This document shows positions 12,416 to 24,451 of a stretch of 64,000 nucleotides of DNA, in pieces (within the stretch, counting starts at the first letter, position 1; every line of letters starts with the position of its first letter). A model generated the notes under the pieces. That model worked only from the letters and a program-made list of their open reading frames with translations, was not told the origin of the DNA and did no database searches. The stretch comes from Apium graveolens (taxonomy: Eukaryota; Streptophyta; Magnoliopsida; Apiales; Apiaceae): NCBI RefSeq assembly GCF_009905375.1, contig NC_133647.1:80628442-80692441 (forward strand), given 5' to 3'. A program made the translations under genes and the position numbers.

Positions 12416-13174
12416 AAGAATATGTCTACTATCTTTTGAAAGTACTTTATGGACTAAGCAAGCACCTAGAGCCTGGTATGACACTTTATCAAAATTTCTC
12501 TTATAACATCATTTCACTTGCGGTACTGTTGATAAAACTTTATTCTTTAGAAATGTTAATGGCTCTAGTATACTTGTTCAAATTTATGTAGATGATATTA
12601 TATTTGGCTCTACAGATGAAAAACTTTGCAAAAAGTTTTCCAAACTGATGCAAAGTAAATATGAAATGAGCATGATGGGAGAACTAACTTACTTTCTTGG
12701 TTTACAGTTAAGCAAGTTAGTGATGGAATATTCATTAGTCAAACCAAATATATTTATGATCTTTTGAAGAAGTTTGACTTAATGGATTGCACATCTGCAA
12801 AAACTCCCATAGCCACTACAACTAAACTTGAACTAAAAACTACTGAAAAGTCTGTGGATATTTCAAGTTATAGAGGCATGGTTGGTTCACTTTTATGTTT
12901 AACAGCCAGTAGGCAAGATATAATGTTTGCCACTTATCTTTGTGTTAGATTTTAGGCTGATCCTAGAGAATCTCATTTAATAGATATAAAGAGAATTTTC
13001 AGATATCTCAAAGGAACACCAAAACTTGGCATTTGGTATCCTAGAGATTCTGGTTTTGATCTAACTGGTTATTCAGATGCAGATTACAAAGGTTGTAAAA
13101 TTGATAGAAAAAGTACAACAAGAACCTGTCAATTTCTAGGACATAAGCTAGTATCCTGGTTCGGTAATAAGCAA
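12416..13174 (+). pseudogene. Copia1 reverse transcriptase / RNase H remnant
   Basis: This begins inside RT (YYLLKVLYGLSKH), is broken by frameshifts, and keeps an intact YVDD coded near 12587-12598. It continues through LMDCTSAKTPIATTTKLE and the connection to RNase H. It ends in RNase H near the phrase corresponding to LVSWFSK, where similarity to copia2 stops at about 13174. The upstream part of RT is missing through the same deletion that removed the end of the integrase. Confidence 0.82.
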
Positions 13175-16100
13175 TCATGGGAAGAACGGGAATACATGCT
13201 TTCAAGGAAGCCCCTTCTTCTTACCATTAAGTGATGAAGTTTTCCACCCGGAATGGGATTAGAGAAGAGAGAGGAGATTAAAAGATGGCAAGGAGTTGTT
13301 AGGTGGCCTCCCTTAGGGCTGATGGAGTTGGGGGGCAGGTTCTACCTATTGAAGGTTTGGATATCCGTGAGAATGATGAGAAAAGAGGGAAGCCAACAGA
13401 AAGACTTGGTTCTGATTCCTTTGGCTCCTGAGGATCCTGCGAAAGTAACTTTCATTGGAGCATCACTAGAGGAGCCCCTAAGAGGGAAGTTGGTAAAGTT
13501 TTACAAGAGAATAGTGATGTATTTGCATGGTCAGCAGCTGATATGCCTGGCATAGACTCGAAACTGATCACTCACAAGATAAACATAGATCCAAATCGGA
13601 AGACTGTAAAATAAAGGAAAATAATTTTGCTCCAGAGAGGCAGGAAGATATTAAGCAAGAAGTAGAGAAACTCTTAGAGGCTGGTTTCATTAAAAAGATA
13701 CAGTTTTCGGAGTGGTTGGCAAATCCTGTAATGGTAAAGAAGGCTAATGGAAAGTGGAGAATGTGCGTGGACTTCACTAATCTGAATGATGCATGCCCAA
13801 AGGATTGTTTCATGTTGCAAAGGATAGATACATTGATAGATGCGACCGCTGGTCACGAGATGCTGAATTTCATTGATGGGTTAAGTGGATACAATCAGAT
13901 AAAGATGCATAAGCATGACATCCCAAAGGTATCATTCATTACTGACTTTGGTGTTTTTTGTTATCTAGTTATGGTGTTTGGTCTCAAGAATGCAGGAGCT
14001 ACCTATCAAAGGTTGGTGAATAAATTTTTAGGGATCTTATTGAAAAAACTATGGAAGTTTATGTTGATGACATTTTAGTCAAGAGTCTTGTGAAGACCGA
14101 CCACATAGCCCATTTGAGGGAAGCTTTTAAGGTCTTGAGATATCACAAAATGATGTTAAATCCTGCAAAGTGTGCTTTCGGAGTTGGATCTGGAAATTTT
14201 TTGGGATTGATGGTCTCCAAGAGGGGAATCAAGGCAAATCCTGATAAGATAAAGGCAATTTTGGACATGGAGCCTCCAAAGATTGTCAAAGATGTTCAAA
14301 AGCTCACTGGAAGGGTTGTTGCATTGGGGCGGTTTATCTCCAAATCTGGGGACAAGTTCTTGTCATTCTTCAAATCCTTAAAGAAGGTGAAAGATTTCAT
14401 ATGGACTGAGAGTAGTTAGGAAGCGTTTGAGGGATTAAAGAAGTATATGGCTCAAACCCCGTTGTTGGCCAAACCAGCCCTGAATGAAGTTTTGTACTAA
14501 TATTTGGCCGTTTCAGAAAATGCGTTGAGCGCTGTATTGGTTCAGGAGGAACTTAAAGTCCAGAAACCCATATATTATGCGAGTAAGATCCTGCATGGAA
14601 CTGAATTGAATAATTCGACTATTAAAAAATTTGATTTAGCCCTGGTGATGGCTTCAAGGAAGTTGCGACCTTACTTCCAAGCTCATAAAATTGAAGTGCT
14701 AACGAATCAACCTTTGAGAAACATTATTCACAGTCCTAACGCTAACAGAAGGCTGATTAAATGAGGTATTGAATTGGGAGAATTAGACATAAAGTATAAG
14801 CCAGGAACGGAGATAAAAGCCCAGGCTTTGGCTGACTTCGTGGTTGAATGTACCATACCCAACCAAGAAGTTGGGGGCAGGAAAGTACTAAACCTCAGGG
14901 TATGGGGAGGAAAGAGGATAATGAAGGAGAACAGAACAAGGAGAAGGAATATTAGGTTCTCTATTTTGATGGAGCATCAAAAATAAATTCGAGTGGAGCA
15001 GGGCTCATTTTACAAAGCCCGGATGGTTTCTTGATTAAATATGCCATGAAGTTAGACTTCCCAACCACAAATAATAAAGCTGAGTATGAAGTTTTAATAG
15101 AGGGCCTCGACCTAGCAGGAAAACTGAGGGTCAAGAACTTGAAAGTCTGTGGGGATTCGACGCTTGTCATATCCCAGGTCAAGGGAGAGTTTGAGGCAAG
15201 AGATGAAATAATGGCTAGGTATATCCGCCTAGTAAGGGCTGTGATGACTCAGTTTGATAAATGCCAAGTTGAGCACATTCCCAGAGAGGAAAATGCTAAG
15301 GCAGATGCATTGTCTAAGTTCGCTTTATCAGAGGTAGAGAAGAGCTCAAGAAGTGTGTACTTTCGTGTTTTGAAAACATGGAGCATTGATGTTAAGCTTA
15401 TAGCCCCTATAGGGCTGGGGACATCATGGATAGATCCCATTAAGGCCCATATTCAAATTGGTTGGCTGCCAAATGATGTGACTGAAGCACGAAAATTGGT
15501 TGTTCGAGCATTGAGATATTCCTTGATTGATGGGATTCTGTATAATAGATCTTATGTGGTTCCTTATTTAAGATGTCTCAGACCTGATGAGGCACGCTTG
15601 GCTATTGAAGAAGTACACAAAGCTATATGTCGACAACACTTGGGGGGAAGAGCACTGGAACATAAGATAACCCGTTTAGGCTTTTATTGGGCAAAGATGA
15701 TGTCGACGCCAAAGATTATGTTAAGAGATGTGATCGATGTCAGAAATATGCTCCTGTAATAAGGCAACCCCCTGAAATGCTTATAAACTCCCCAATCCCT
15801 TTTGCTATGTGGGGAATGGATATTCTCGGACCTTTCCCGATTGCTACTGCACAAAGAAAATTCTTGATTGTGGCTATTGATTACTTTACCAAATGGATTG
15901 AAGCTAAACCTTTAGCCAAGATCAGCACCAAACAAGTTGCACAATTCCTATGGGAAAATATCATGTGCAGATATGCGATTCCCCATATCCTAGTTACCGA
16001 TAATGGAACACAGTTCAATAATGAGGAGTTCAGGAAGGATTGTGAGGAGAATGAGATTGAGTTATGATGTACCTCCATAGCTCATCCGCAAGCCAATGGG

Positions 16101-16652
16101 CAAGCGGAAGTGGAAAATCGTATAATTCTAGATGGGCTGAAAAAGAGGATCGAGAAATCCAGGAATAATTAGGTAGATGAAATAAATCTAATACTTTAGG
16201 ATTACCGGACTACTTGTAGAGTTACTACGGGAGCAACACCATTCATGCTAGCATATGGGGCATAAGCAGTTGTTCCTGTGGAGATATCGTACTCGTCTCC
16301 TAGAATCCAGGCATATAATGTTGAGGAAAATAAAGAAGGGCAAAGGTTAGCCCTGGACTTGATAGACGAGGTATGAGATGCAGCGCATGCAAAGATCATA
16401 GAATATCAAAAAAAGGCCTCATTTTACTACAACCTAAGGGTGAACGATAGATTCTTTAAGCAAGGAGATTTGGTCCTAAGGAAGGTGGAAGCTTCTGGAG
16501 TAGGGCAGAAAGGAAAGCTCGCCCCAAATTGGGAAGGGCCATATAAGGTTAAGAGTGTTTAAGGGGGAGGAACTTATAAGTTGGAGACCATGGAAGGAGA
16601 AGAAATACCCCAGACTTGGCATGCTCAAAACCTGAAAGTTTACTACCTATAG
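13175..16652 (+). pseudogene. Tat2 pol pseudogene (RT, RNase H, aRNase H, integrase)
   Basis: This is a second Tat copy, closely related to 1325-4500. It starts just after the protease domain (phrase GRTGIHAFK). RT is spread over two frames with YVDDILVKS at about 14060; RNase H follows at 14504-14986. The archaeal-type RNase H lies at about 15000-15335 (REENAKADALSKFA). The integrase follows, with the zinc region near 15590-15745, GMDILGPFP near 15817 and VTDNGTQF near 16000. The C-terminus ends TWHAQNLKVYYL with TAG at 16650-16652. Several frameshifts and stops (for example 14417, 14500, 14761, 16065) make it inactive. Unlike Tat1 it keeps the true 3' end of pol. Confidence 0.87.
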
Positions 16653-17119
16653 TTTATACATACTATAGTGGTAACAAGGTTGAAAAGCACCTTGAAGCTT
16701 TGCTCGCTTAGGATTTCATATGTTATTAGACTATTATTTCAAATTCTAGATCTACGAAGAATTATGTAAGGGATGGATCCCAAGAGTTTACAATTAATAA
16801 AGTTTCCATAAACTTATCCTAGAACTTTTTGGTTCATCGCATGTAGGTTTAAGTTTACTTATCTATTCTGGTACAAGTACGAGCAAATATAAGGGAAAAC
16901 TATGAAAAGGCTAGCAAAATAACTCCCATAAGATGGTACGAGTACTTAGAAAAATAGTAAAAAGCAAGAAAACAACTTAAAATAACATAAACAATCCCCG
17001 AAGGGAAATAAGTTCAGAGTACAATAACTTAAGAAAAAAATAACAAACATAAAGTCTAAAAGACTAGAAATACTACTCCTCCATGTTGGAGCATCCTTCC
17101 CATGCTCCTTCTCAGTATA
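16653..17119 (+). other. Tat2 post-pol spacer up to the copia2 insertion
   Basis: No plus-strand coding. On the minus strand, the last ~100 bp continue the reading frame of Tat2's antisense ORF (30174-31992) if copia2 is ignored. GTATA at 17115-17119 is the left target site of copia2. Confidence 0.6.
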
Positions 17120-18119
17120 TGTTGTGCATATGTTGTGTACTTGATGATTACATGAACAAAATACCTAAGTAGATTTTAATTAGTGAAATAATGTAGCACT
17201 CGACGGATAAGAATTATAGTCATGACGGATAACTCATTATAGTCCTGACGGATGATGACTTATTATCCATCGAGTGAGTAGCTTATGTAATAATGAGTCT
17301 GTAGCACATTTCTGCATACACCTTTGTATAGATTCTGTAGTAGCATATAAGTCAAGTTGACTTTAACTAGATATGCAGAATAGGTTGATTAATTGTACAT
17401 AGATAATGTCTTGTAATTCTGCATAAATGAATTGAAGTCAAGTGCCAAAATAGCTACCGACGGATGATTAACAAAGCCATCGACGGATGATCAAATGGTT
17501 ATCAACGGATGTTCAATATAGCAGTCGACGGATGATCATAAACTCGACGGATGATCATGTACTCAACGGATAAAGAATTCAAATATCAGTTGACAGTAAC
17601 AGCATAGTCACATGCATCGAAGTGTATGCAAATGGAATGAGGAAGCCTATTAACTGGGTAATAGATAACAAAGTAGCAAAGTATTAGACCTGATAGTTTT
17701 TATAATGATCCTGTCTTTTGACTTTGTAATCTTGGTAATATATAAACCAAGAAGTAGCAAATAGAAACAAGAATCTGAGATACAAAAAGTGAGAAACATT
17801 TGTAAGCAGAATTCTTAGCATTTCTCTGTATTCTCAATAGTTCAATATTTGTAAGCAGCTGTGAGCATTCTTGCACACAGGGTTCTCTCGATATATAATA
17901 TATATCTCTGGTGGAATCATTCAAATCCACCAGAAAGTTTTTAAAGACTCTTGTTTTTAATTACTTGTGTTTTGATTCACTTAAGTTTTATTCCGCATTG
18001 TGCTAATCAATACACTTATATTTATATTTGAGTTTGAACATTTTATTTCAAGAAAAAGTTTCAAGAATTCCATTCAACCCCCCATCTGTAATTCTTGTCA
18101 TATTGTTACGGGACTAACA
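17120..18119 (+). mobile_element. Copia2 5' LTR
   Basis: 1000 bp, TGTTGTGCATATG to GGACTAACA. A TATA box (TATATAAA) lies at 17739-17746. Ten copies of the TCGACGGATGA-type word lie at 17200-17573, nine on the plus strand and one reversed (17264-17273). Minus-strand frames here are LTR noise. Confidence 0.9.
17200..17573. repeat. Cluster of ten TCGACGGATGA-type words in the 5' LTR
   Basis: Starts at 17200, 17223, 17246, 17264 (reverse), 17457, 17480, 17502, 17525, 17544 and 17563. Variation is mostly at the first CpG (TCG to TCA or TG) and at the last bases (GATGA or GATAA). The cluster lies upstream of the TATA box, so within the presumed promoter/enhancer part of the LTR. Confidence 0.85.
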
Positions 18120-18121
18120 AT

Positions 18122-18139
18122 TGGTATCAGAGCAAGCTC
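18122..18139 (+). other. Copia2 primer-binding site (tRNA-iMet)
   Basis: TGGTATCAGAGCAAGCTC, 2 nt after the LTR end; the first 12 bases match the complement of initiator tRNA-Met. Confidence 0.88.
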
Positions 18140-18180
18140 TTAACTTACAAAGAGTTTAAAGATCAAAACAATACAGCAAG

Positions 18181-20579
18181 ATGAACAAGAAGGATGTTGG
18201 AGTCAAGATCCCTTTTCTGGATAAAGATAATTACCATCATTGGAAGGTAAAGATGCATCTTCACATGCTTTCTCAAGATGAGGCCCATGTGGACTGCATA
18301 GAAAGAGGCCCTCATGTTCCAATGAGAGCTGCAACAGGAAATGAGCCATCAGTCCCCAAGCCAAGGCATGAATGGTCTGATCCTGATATTGAACAAGTCA
18401 GGAAGGATAAAAGCCATGAATATCCTGTTTAATGGAGTTGATGGAGATATGTTTGACAACATTATCAACTGCAAAACTGCCAAGGAAGTTTGGGATACAA
18501 TACAGATCATCTGTGATGGCACTGAGCAAGTTAGAGAAAATAAGATGCAGCTCCTGATTCAGCAATATGAGCATTTTCATAATGAAGAAAGTGAGTCTCT
18601 CACTGACATCTTTAGTAGGTTTCAGAAACTACTAAATGCTCTAAAGTTGCATGGAAGGGTCTATCAAACAAAAGACTCCAATCTGAAATTCCTTAGATCT
18701 CTTTCAAAGGAATGGAAACCAATGACAGTCTCATTAAGAAACTCACAGGATTATAAAGAGTTTACTTTGGAGAGACTGTATGGCATCCTGAAAACCTATG
18801 AGCTTGAAATAGAGCAGGATGAAAGGATGGAGAAAGGAAAGAAGAAAGGAGGATCCATTGCACTAGTTGCTGAGTTGGAAAAGGAGAAGGAAGTGAAGAT
18901 GGAAGCTGTTGAATCAACTTCAAAGGGTCTATGAGAACAAAGGCAAGGGGCTTGCAGTAGAAAGTGAAGATTTATTGTGCCAAGATGACATGGAGGACAT
19001 TGATGAGCACCTAGCATTTCTTTGCAGGAGATTTTCCAAGCTCAAGTTCAAGAAGAACTTTGGAGCAGCCAAGGCAAATAGAAACATGGTGGATAAATCA
19101 AAATTCAAATGTTTCAAATGTCGCTTGGCAGGGCATTTTGCCAGTGAGTGAAGGAAGTCAGATTCCAGTAAGAAAAAGTTTGAGTCTGTGGATTATAAGC
19201 AAAAATACTTTGATCTACTCAAGCAAAAGGAAAGGGCTTTTATTACACAAGAAAATGACTGGGCAGCAGATGGTTTGGATGAAGATGAAGATGTCAGCTA
19301 TGTCAATCTAGCCCTAATGGCCAAGTCTGATGAGACAGAAACAAGTTCCTCAAGCAATCGGGTAATTACTACAAACCTTGCACATTTATCTAAAGCTTAG
19401 TGTAATGATGCCATTAATGACATGTCTACAGAGTTATATCATTTGCGTGTAACACTTAAGTCTCTTACTAAAGAAAATGCTAAAATCAAAGAAAACAATT
19501 TGTTTTTGAGTGAGAGGAATAATGTGCTTGAGTCTGAGTTTATTGATTTTGAGAAATTAAGAATTGAGTGTAAGATTGCTAAGGAGGAATTAACTAAGTC
19601 CTTGAAAAAGGAAGAAATTTTGAAGAAGCAGCTCGAGCGTGAACAAGAGATGATTAAGGAATGGAAAACATCCAGGGATGTCCATGCTCAAATCACCAAA
19701 GTTCAAGGAATCGAGTCCTTTTGTGATGAAGCCTGGAAAAAGAACAAAGAGAAACTAGAACCTAATTTGGTAGATGGACTGCTAACAGATGTAGACTCGA
19801 CGGATGATGAGGATCATCCATCGAATAACAAAAAGTGTTATCCGTCGATTGATGAAAATCATCATCCGTCGGCTGTGAGCAAGCCCATCAGTAAAGCCAA
19901 ACTAGTTAAGCTGAATGAGAAGTATGGGTCTGTTTTCAAGAACTTTGTTTCAGGAGAGTCTAATCAAGTTAAGAAAGGGAAAAAGGCTAATGTTGGTCAC
20001 ATGACTGTTAAACAGTTAAGTGACAGACTTGAAAAGATTGAGGGAAAAACAGAGACTAAAAGGAAAAACAATAGGAATGGAAAAGTAGGGATTAACAAAC
20101 ACAATAACTACACACCTGATAAATATGCTCCTAGAAAAATCTGTGTCAAGTGTGGTAGTGTAAATCATCTGTCTGTTAATTACAAATCTGCCATGTCTAC
20201 TTCCATGTCTGTGCAACCTCAATTTCCTAACATGAATGCCATGCCTTCCATGCCTGTTAATGCTATGTCTACACTGAACATGAATGCATAGTTTGCTAAT
20301 ATGCCATTTGCACCTAATCCTTATTATGCTGCATATAGTATGCCACAAATGCCATTTAGCATGCCTTACTAGAATAACATGTTTACACATAGCATGCCAT
20401 TTCCTGTTAGTCATAATATGCATGATAATTCTTTTGCAATGAATGGTTTCAAAGGCTCAACTCAAATGACTAAGGATGAATATGAAATTCCTAAGCCAAA
20501 TGAGATAAAGCCTAAGAAACAGAAAAAGAAAGCTAACAAGGCAGGACCCAAGGAAACTTGGGTACCAAAATCAACTTGA
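18181..20579 (+). pseudogene. Copia2 gag pseudogene
   Basis: Begins MNKKDVGVKIPFLDKDNYHH at 18181. It is broken by frameshifts near 18405 and 18925 and stops at 19149, 19398, 20289 and 20370, ending at TGA 20577. The capsid region carries EVWDTIQIICDGTEQ. In the zinc knuckle the last Cys is lost: the frame reads CFKCRLAGHFASE and then TGA. A long coiled-coil-like stretch lies at 19422-19750. A linker at 19797-19872 holds four copies of the dispersed word, and a Met/Pro-rich tail follows. Several stops are C-to-T or G-to-A changes relative to copia1 (for example CAG to TAG at 20289), as expected from decay of methylated cytosines. Confidence 0.87.
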
Positions 20580-20593
20580 TTTGATTTTGATGT

Positions 20594-22295
20594 GTGCAGG
20601 GAAATAGAAAGAATCTTTGGTACTTGGATAGTGGTTGTTCAAGACACATGACTGGTGATTCTGCCCTGTTCACAGAGTTTAAGGAGAGAGCTAGCCCAAG
20701 TATTACTTTTGGAAATGACAGCAAGGGTTATACTGTGGGATATGGCTTGATTTTAAAGGATAATGTCATCATTGAGGAGGTTGCTTTAGTGGATGGTCTC
20801 AAACATAATCTGTTGAGTATCAGCCAGCTTTGTGATAAAAGCAATTCAGTAACCTTCAACTCAGAAGCCTGTGTTGTGACTAACAAAAGAAGCAATAAAG
20901 TGGTTCTCACTGGTGTGAGAAAAGTAAATGTGTACCTAGCTGATTTCAACTCATCTAATGCAGAATTTGTAACTTGTCTTCTCCGTAAACAAGTCAGGAT
21001 GAAAGTTGGCTATGGCACAAGAAGCTATCACATTTAAACTTCAAGACCATGAATGAGCTAGTAAAGAAAGAACTGGTTAGAGGCATTCCTCTAGTGGAGT
21101 TTTCTAAGGATGGACTGTGTGATGCCTGCCAAAAAGGGAAGCAGATTAAAGCATCATTCAGGAAGAAACTTGATTCAACAATTGAAGAGCCTTTGCAACT
21201 CCTTCACATGGATTTGTTTGGACCAGTCAATGTATTGTCCATCTCAAGGAAAAGATTTTGCCTAGTAATTGTAGATGATTTCTCAAAGTTCTCTTGGACA
21301 TATTTCCTAAAGTCTAAAGATGAGGCTAGTGAAATCATCATCAATCACATAAGGCAAGTCAATAATCATCCTGATTTCAAGGTAGAAGAATCAGGAGTGA
21401 CAATGAAACTGAGTTCAAGAATTCTGTCATGAGAGCATTTTGTGAGGATAATGGGATTCTGCATGAGTTTTCAGCAGCAAGGACTCCACAACAGAATAGA
21501 GTAGTGGAAAGGAAGAACAAGTCACTTATTGAAGCTGCAAGGACAATGCTTGAAGAATATAAGTTACCAACATATTTCTGGGCTGAAGCTGTAAATACTG
21601 CATGTTACACTCAGAATATTTCTCTGGTTAATCAAGCAAGATGCATGACTCCCTATCAATTGTTCAAGAACAAGAAGCCAACTCTAAACTTTCTTCATGT
21701 CTTTGGCTGTAAATGCTATATACGGAGAAATCAAACTGATCAAAATGGGAAGTTTGATGCTAAAGCAGATGAAGGAATTTTTGTTGGATATGCTGTTGGT
21801 AAAGCATATAGAGTCTACAATCTAAGAACCAACATTGTTGTGGAATCAATATATGTTGTGTTTGATGATAAAAAGATTGAAGGACTGAAAGATAGAGATT
21901 ACCATGAGAGCCTCAAATTCGACAATGTGGAGATGGTTAGTGATGACAGTGATGATGAAAGTGATCAAGAGAATGTATCTAAGGATAATGCAGATAAATC
22001 TACCACCAATGAAGCTCAAACCTCAACATATGTCAAGTTGCATAATGCTTCATCCGTCGGAAGGCAATCTGCGTTATCCGTCGGGAGACAACCAGCTTCA
22101 TCCGTTGGTACTCAAAATTCGCCATATGTCGGGTTATCAAAAGGAGCAGGAAGTCAAGATAGATCACCTATAGAAAGTTCCCCTTTCTCAAATCAAAGAT
22201 CCATAAACTCAGGGGGAGTTTCTAACAATCAAAACTCAATCACACATCAAGACAACAATGAGGTTTCTTCATCTAGAGATAATCTACCTCAATAA
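20594..22295 (+). pseudogene. Copia2 protease and integrase
   Basis: The protease phrase LDSGCSRHMTG lies near 20620. Frameshifts near 21035 and 21415 then split the integrase. The core shows HMDLFGP (first Asp) and a degraded second box in which the usual DNGTEF reads DNETEF. The third box is PQQNRVVERKN, with the catalytic Glu kept but the usual Gly changed to Arg. Both substitutions are G-to-A type. An acidic tail (21930-22295) leads to RT and contains three copies of the dispersed word, here coding SSVG-type residues. The integrase would have inserted the cDNA; it is now inactive. Confidence 0.87.
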
Positions 22296-23946
22296 AGGAA
22301 ATGGACAAAGGATCACCCCTTTGAGCTTATCATTGGTGATATTTCTTCTAGAGTTCAAATAAGAAGAGCAACTCAGGAAGAATGTCTATACAACAGCTTT
22401 CTTTCCAAGGAAGAACCGAAGAAGGTAGAAGAAGCTTTGTTGGATCCTGATTGGATTTTAGCTATGCAAGAGGAGCTAAATCAATTTGAAAGGAATAATG
22501 TATGGAAGCTGGTGCCCAAGCCTAAAGGAAAGAATCCAATAGACACCAAGTGGGTATTCATAGACAAGATGGATGAAAATGGCATAGTAGTCAGGAGCAA
22601 AGCTAGATTGGTTGCAAGGGCTATTGTCAGCAAGAAGGAATAGATTTTGATGAAACATTTGCTCCTGTTGCAAGACTTGAAGCCATCAGAATCTTCTTAG
22701 CCTATGCAGCCCATGCCAATTTCAAGGTCTATCAAATGGATGTCAAAAGTGACTTTCTGAATGGAGATTTGGAGGAAGAAGTTTATGTAAGTCAACCTCT
22801 TGGTTTTGAAGATCCAAATTTTCCAGAACATGTCTATTATCTTTTGAAAGCACTTTATGGACTGAAACAAGCACCTAGAGCCTGGTATGACACTTTATCA
22901 AAGTTCCTTTTGGAAAATCACTTCACAAGAGGTACTGTAGATAAAACTTTATTTTTCAGAAATGTTAATGGCTCTAGTATACTTGTTCAAATTTATGTAG
23001 ATGGTATTATTTTTAGCTCTACAGATGAGAAACTTTGCAAAAAGTTTGCCAAATCGATGCGAAGTAAGTATGAAATGAGTATGATGGGAGAACTAACTTA
23101 CTTTTTTGGTTTACAAAGTTAAGCAAGTTAATGATGGAATATTCATTACTCAAATTAAATATATTTTTGATCTTTTAAAGAAGTTTGATCTAATGGATTG
23201 CACATCTGCAAAAACTCTCATGGCCACTGCAACTAAGCTTGAATTAAACACTACTGAAAAGTCTGTGAATATTTCAAGTTATAGAGGCATGGTTGGCTCA
23301 CTTCTGTACTTAACAGCTAGTAGGCCAGATATAATGTTTGCTACATGTTTATGTGCTAGATTTCAGGATGATCCTAGAGAATCTCACTTAATAGCTATTA
23401 AGAGAATTTTCAGATATCTCAAGGGAACACCAAACCTTGGCATTTGGTACCCTAGAGATTCTGGTTTTGATTTAACTGGTTATTCAGATGCAGATTATGC
23501 AGGTTGTAGAATTGATAAAAAGAGTACAACAGGAACCTATCAATTTCTAGGAAACAAGCTTGTGTCCTGGTTCAGTAAAAAGAAAAATTCAGTCTCTACT
23601 TCTACAGCTGAAGCTGAATATATTGCTGCTGGCAGTTGCTGTGCACAAATTTTATGGATGAGAAATCAATTGCTAGACTATGGTTTACAAGTTGAGAGGA
23701 TTCCTATTTTCTGTGATAACACAAGTGCAATTGCCATCACTGAAAATCCAGTACAACATTCAAGGACAAAGGACAAAGCACATAGATATCAAGTACCATT
23801 TCATAAGGGAACATGTAATGGATGGTACTGTGGAACTACATTTTGTTCCCAGTGAGAAGTAGCTTGTAGATATCTTTACCAAGCCACTGGATGAATCCAC
23901 CTTTTCAAGGTTGGTAAGTGAGTTAGGTATGCTTAATTATTCTTAA
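22296..23946 (+). pseudogene. Copia2 reverse transcriptase and RNase H
   Basis: RT starts in the linker and runs through [25 protein letters not shown] and [13 protein letters not shown], with frameshifts near 22640 and 23115. The palm motif is YVDG at about 22995-23006 instead of YVDD, so a catalytic Asp is lost. RNase H follows with TGYSDADYAG, STAEAEYIAA and the C-terminal FTKPLDESTFSRL-type phrase, after a shift near 23780; it ends at TAA 23944. Length and order are normal for copia pol. Confidence 0.87.
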
Positions 23947-24451
23947 ATCTATCTTGAAATGCAGCCATAAATTTAATTGATTTTTCAATCTTGGATGAAA
24001 TTTTGGTTAAGTCAAAATTTACATCTCGACGGATGATCTTTATCCATCGAGTTTGATCATCCGTCGATATACTATTTGCTAATAAAAAATAATTAATTTT
24101 CTGGAATATTTTATGTCTCGACGGATAACAGTTTATCCTCATCCGTCGAATTGTCTTAATCTCAGCAGTCAATTCCCTGAACATTATCCATTGAGTATAC
24201 TTACAGTTTGTAAGCATAACACGACGGATAATGGATGGAATTTTTATAGTTTATTTTTAAACGGCTATTTTAGGCAATTTCTATTGGTTACTTTATTTTA
24301 CTTTATAATTTTTATCAGTTATTTTTGAGATAGTATAAAAGCTTATTTCATTGCATTTGCTTTTCTTTTATCATTCTCAATTCAACTGCTCTAATTTCAT
24401 TCTCTCTCAAAGCACTTACTCTCTTTCTCTCCAAGCTCTTATTCTCTAACA
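23947..24451 (+). promoter_or_regulatory. Spacer between pol and 3' ORF with seven dispersed words
   Basis: Non-coding. Seven TCGACGGATGA-type words begin at 24026, 24040 (reverse), 24057 (reverse), 24118, 24139 (reverse), 24185 (reverse, variant) and 24221. Pairs in opposite orientation are close enough to form hairpins. A TATA-like AGTATAAAAG at 24332-24341 and a CT-rich leader (24360-24440) precede the ATG at 24452. The spacer may therefore hold a separate promoter for the downstream ORF; that is inference. Confidence 0.6.

Larger units (their letters stand above)
8067..13174 (+). mobile_element. Copia1: decayed SIRE-like Ty1/copia element, 3' end missing
   Basis: The order is LTR (8067-9114), initiator-Met primer-binding site, gag, protease, integrase, then RT and RNase H. 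All are closely related to copia2 (17120-30173). Relative to copia2 it lacks about 1.4 kb joining integrase to RT (junction near 12415). It also loses everything after the middle of RNase H at about 13174, where it meets Tat2 sequence directly. No target duplication can be tested because the right end is absent. Confidence 0.85.

Noticed and set aside
17200..17573. Evenly repeated short words resembling a CRISPR array
   Set aside because: Words are 11 bp, in both orientations, with irregular spacing, inside a plant LTR and coding linkers; no cas genes.
17700..17930. Minus-strand frame repeated at 29716-29985
   Set aside because: The repetition only reflects the two LTRs of one element; the sequence has no recognisable domain.
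24113..24328. 71-codon frame between pol and the 3' ORF
   Set aside because: Runs through the cluster of dispersed words, lacks a domain and precedes the likely leader of the 3' ORF.
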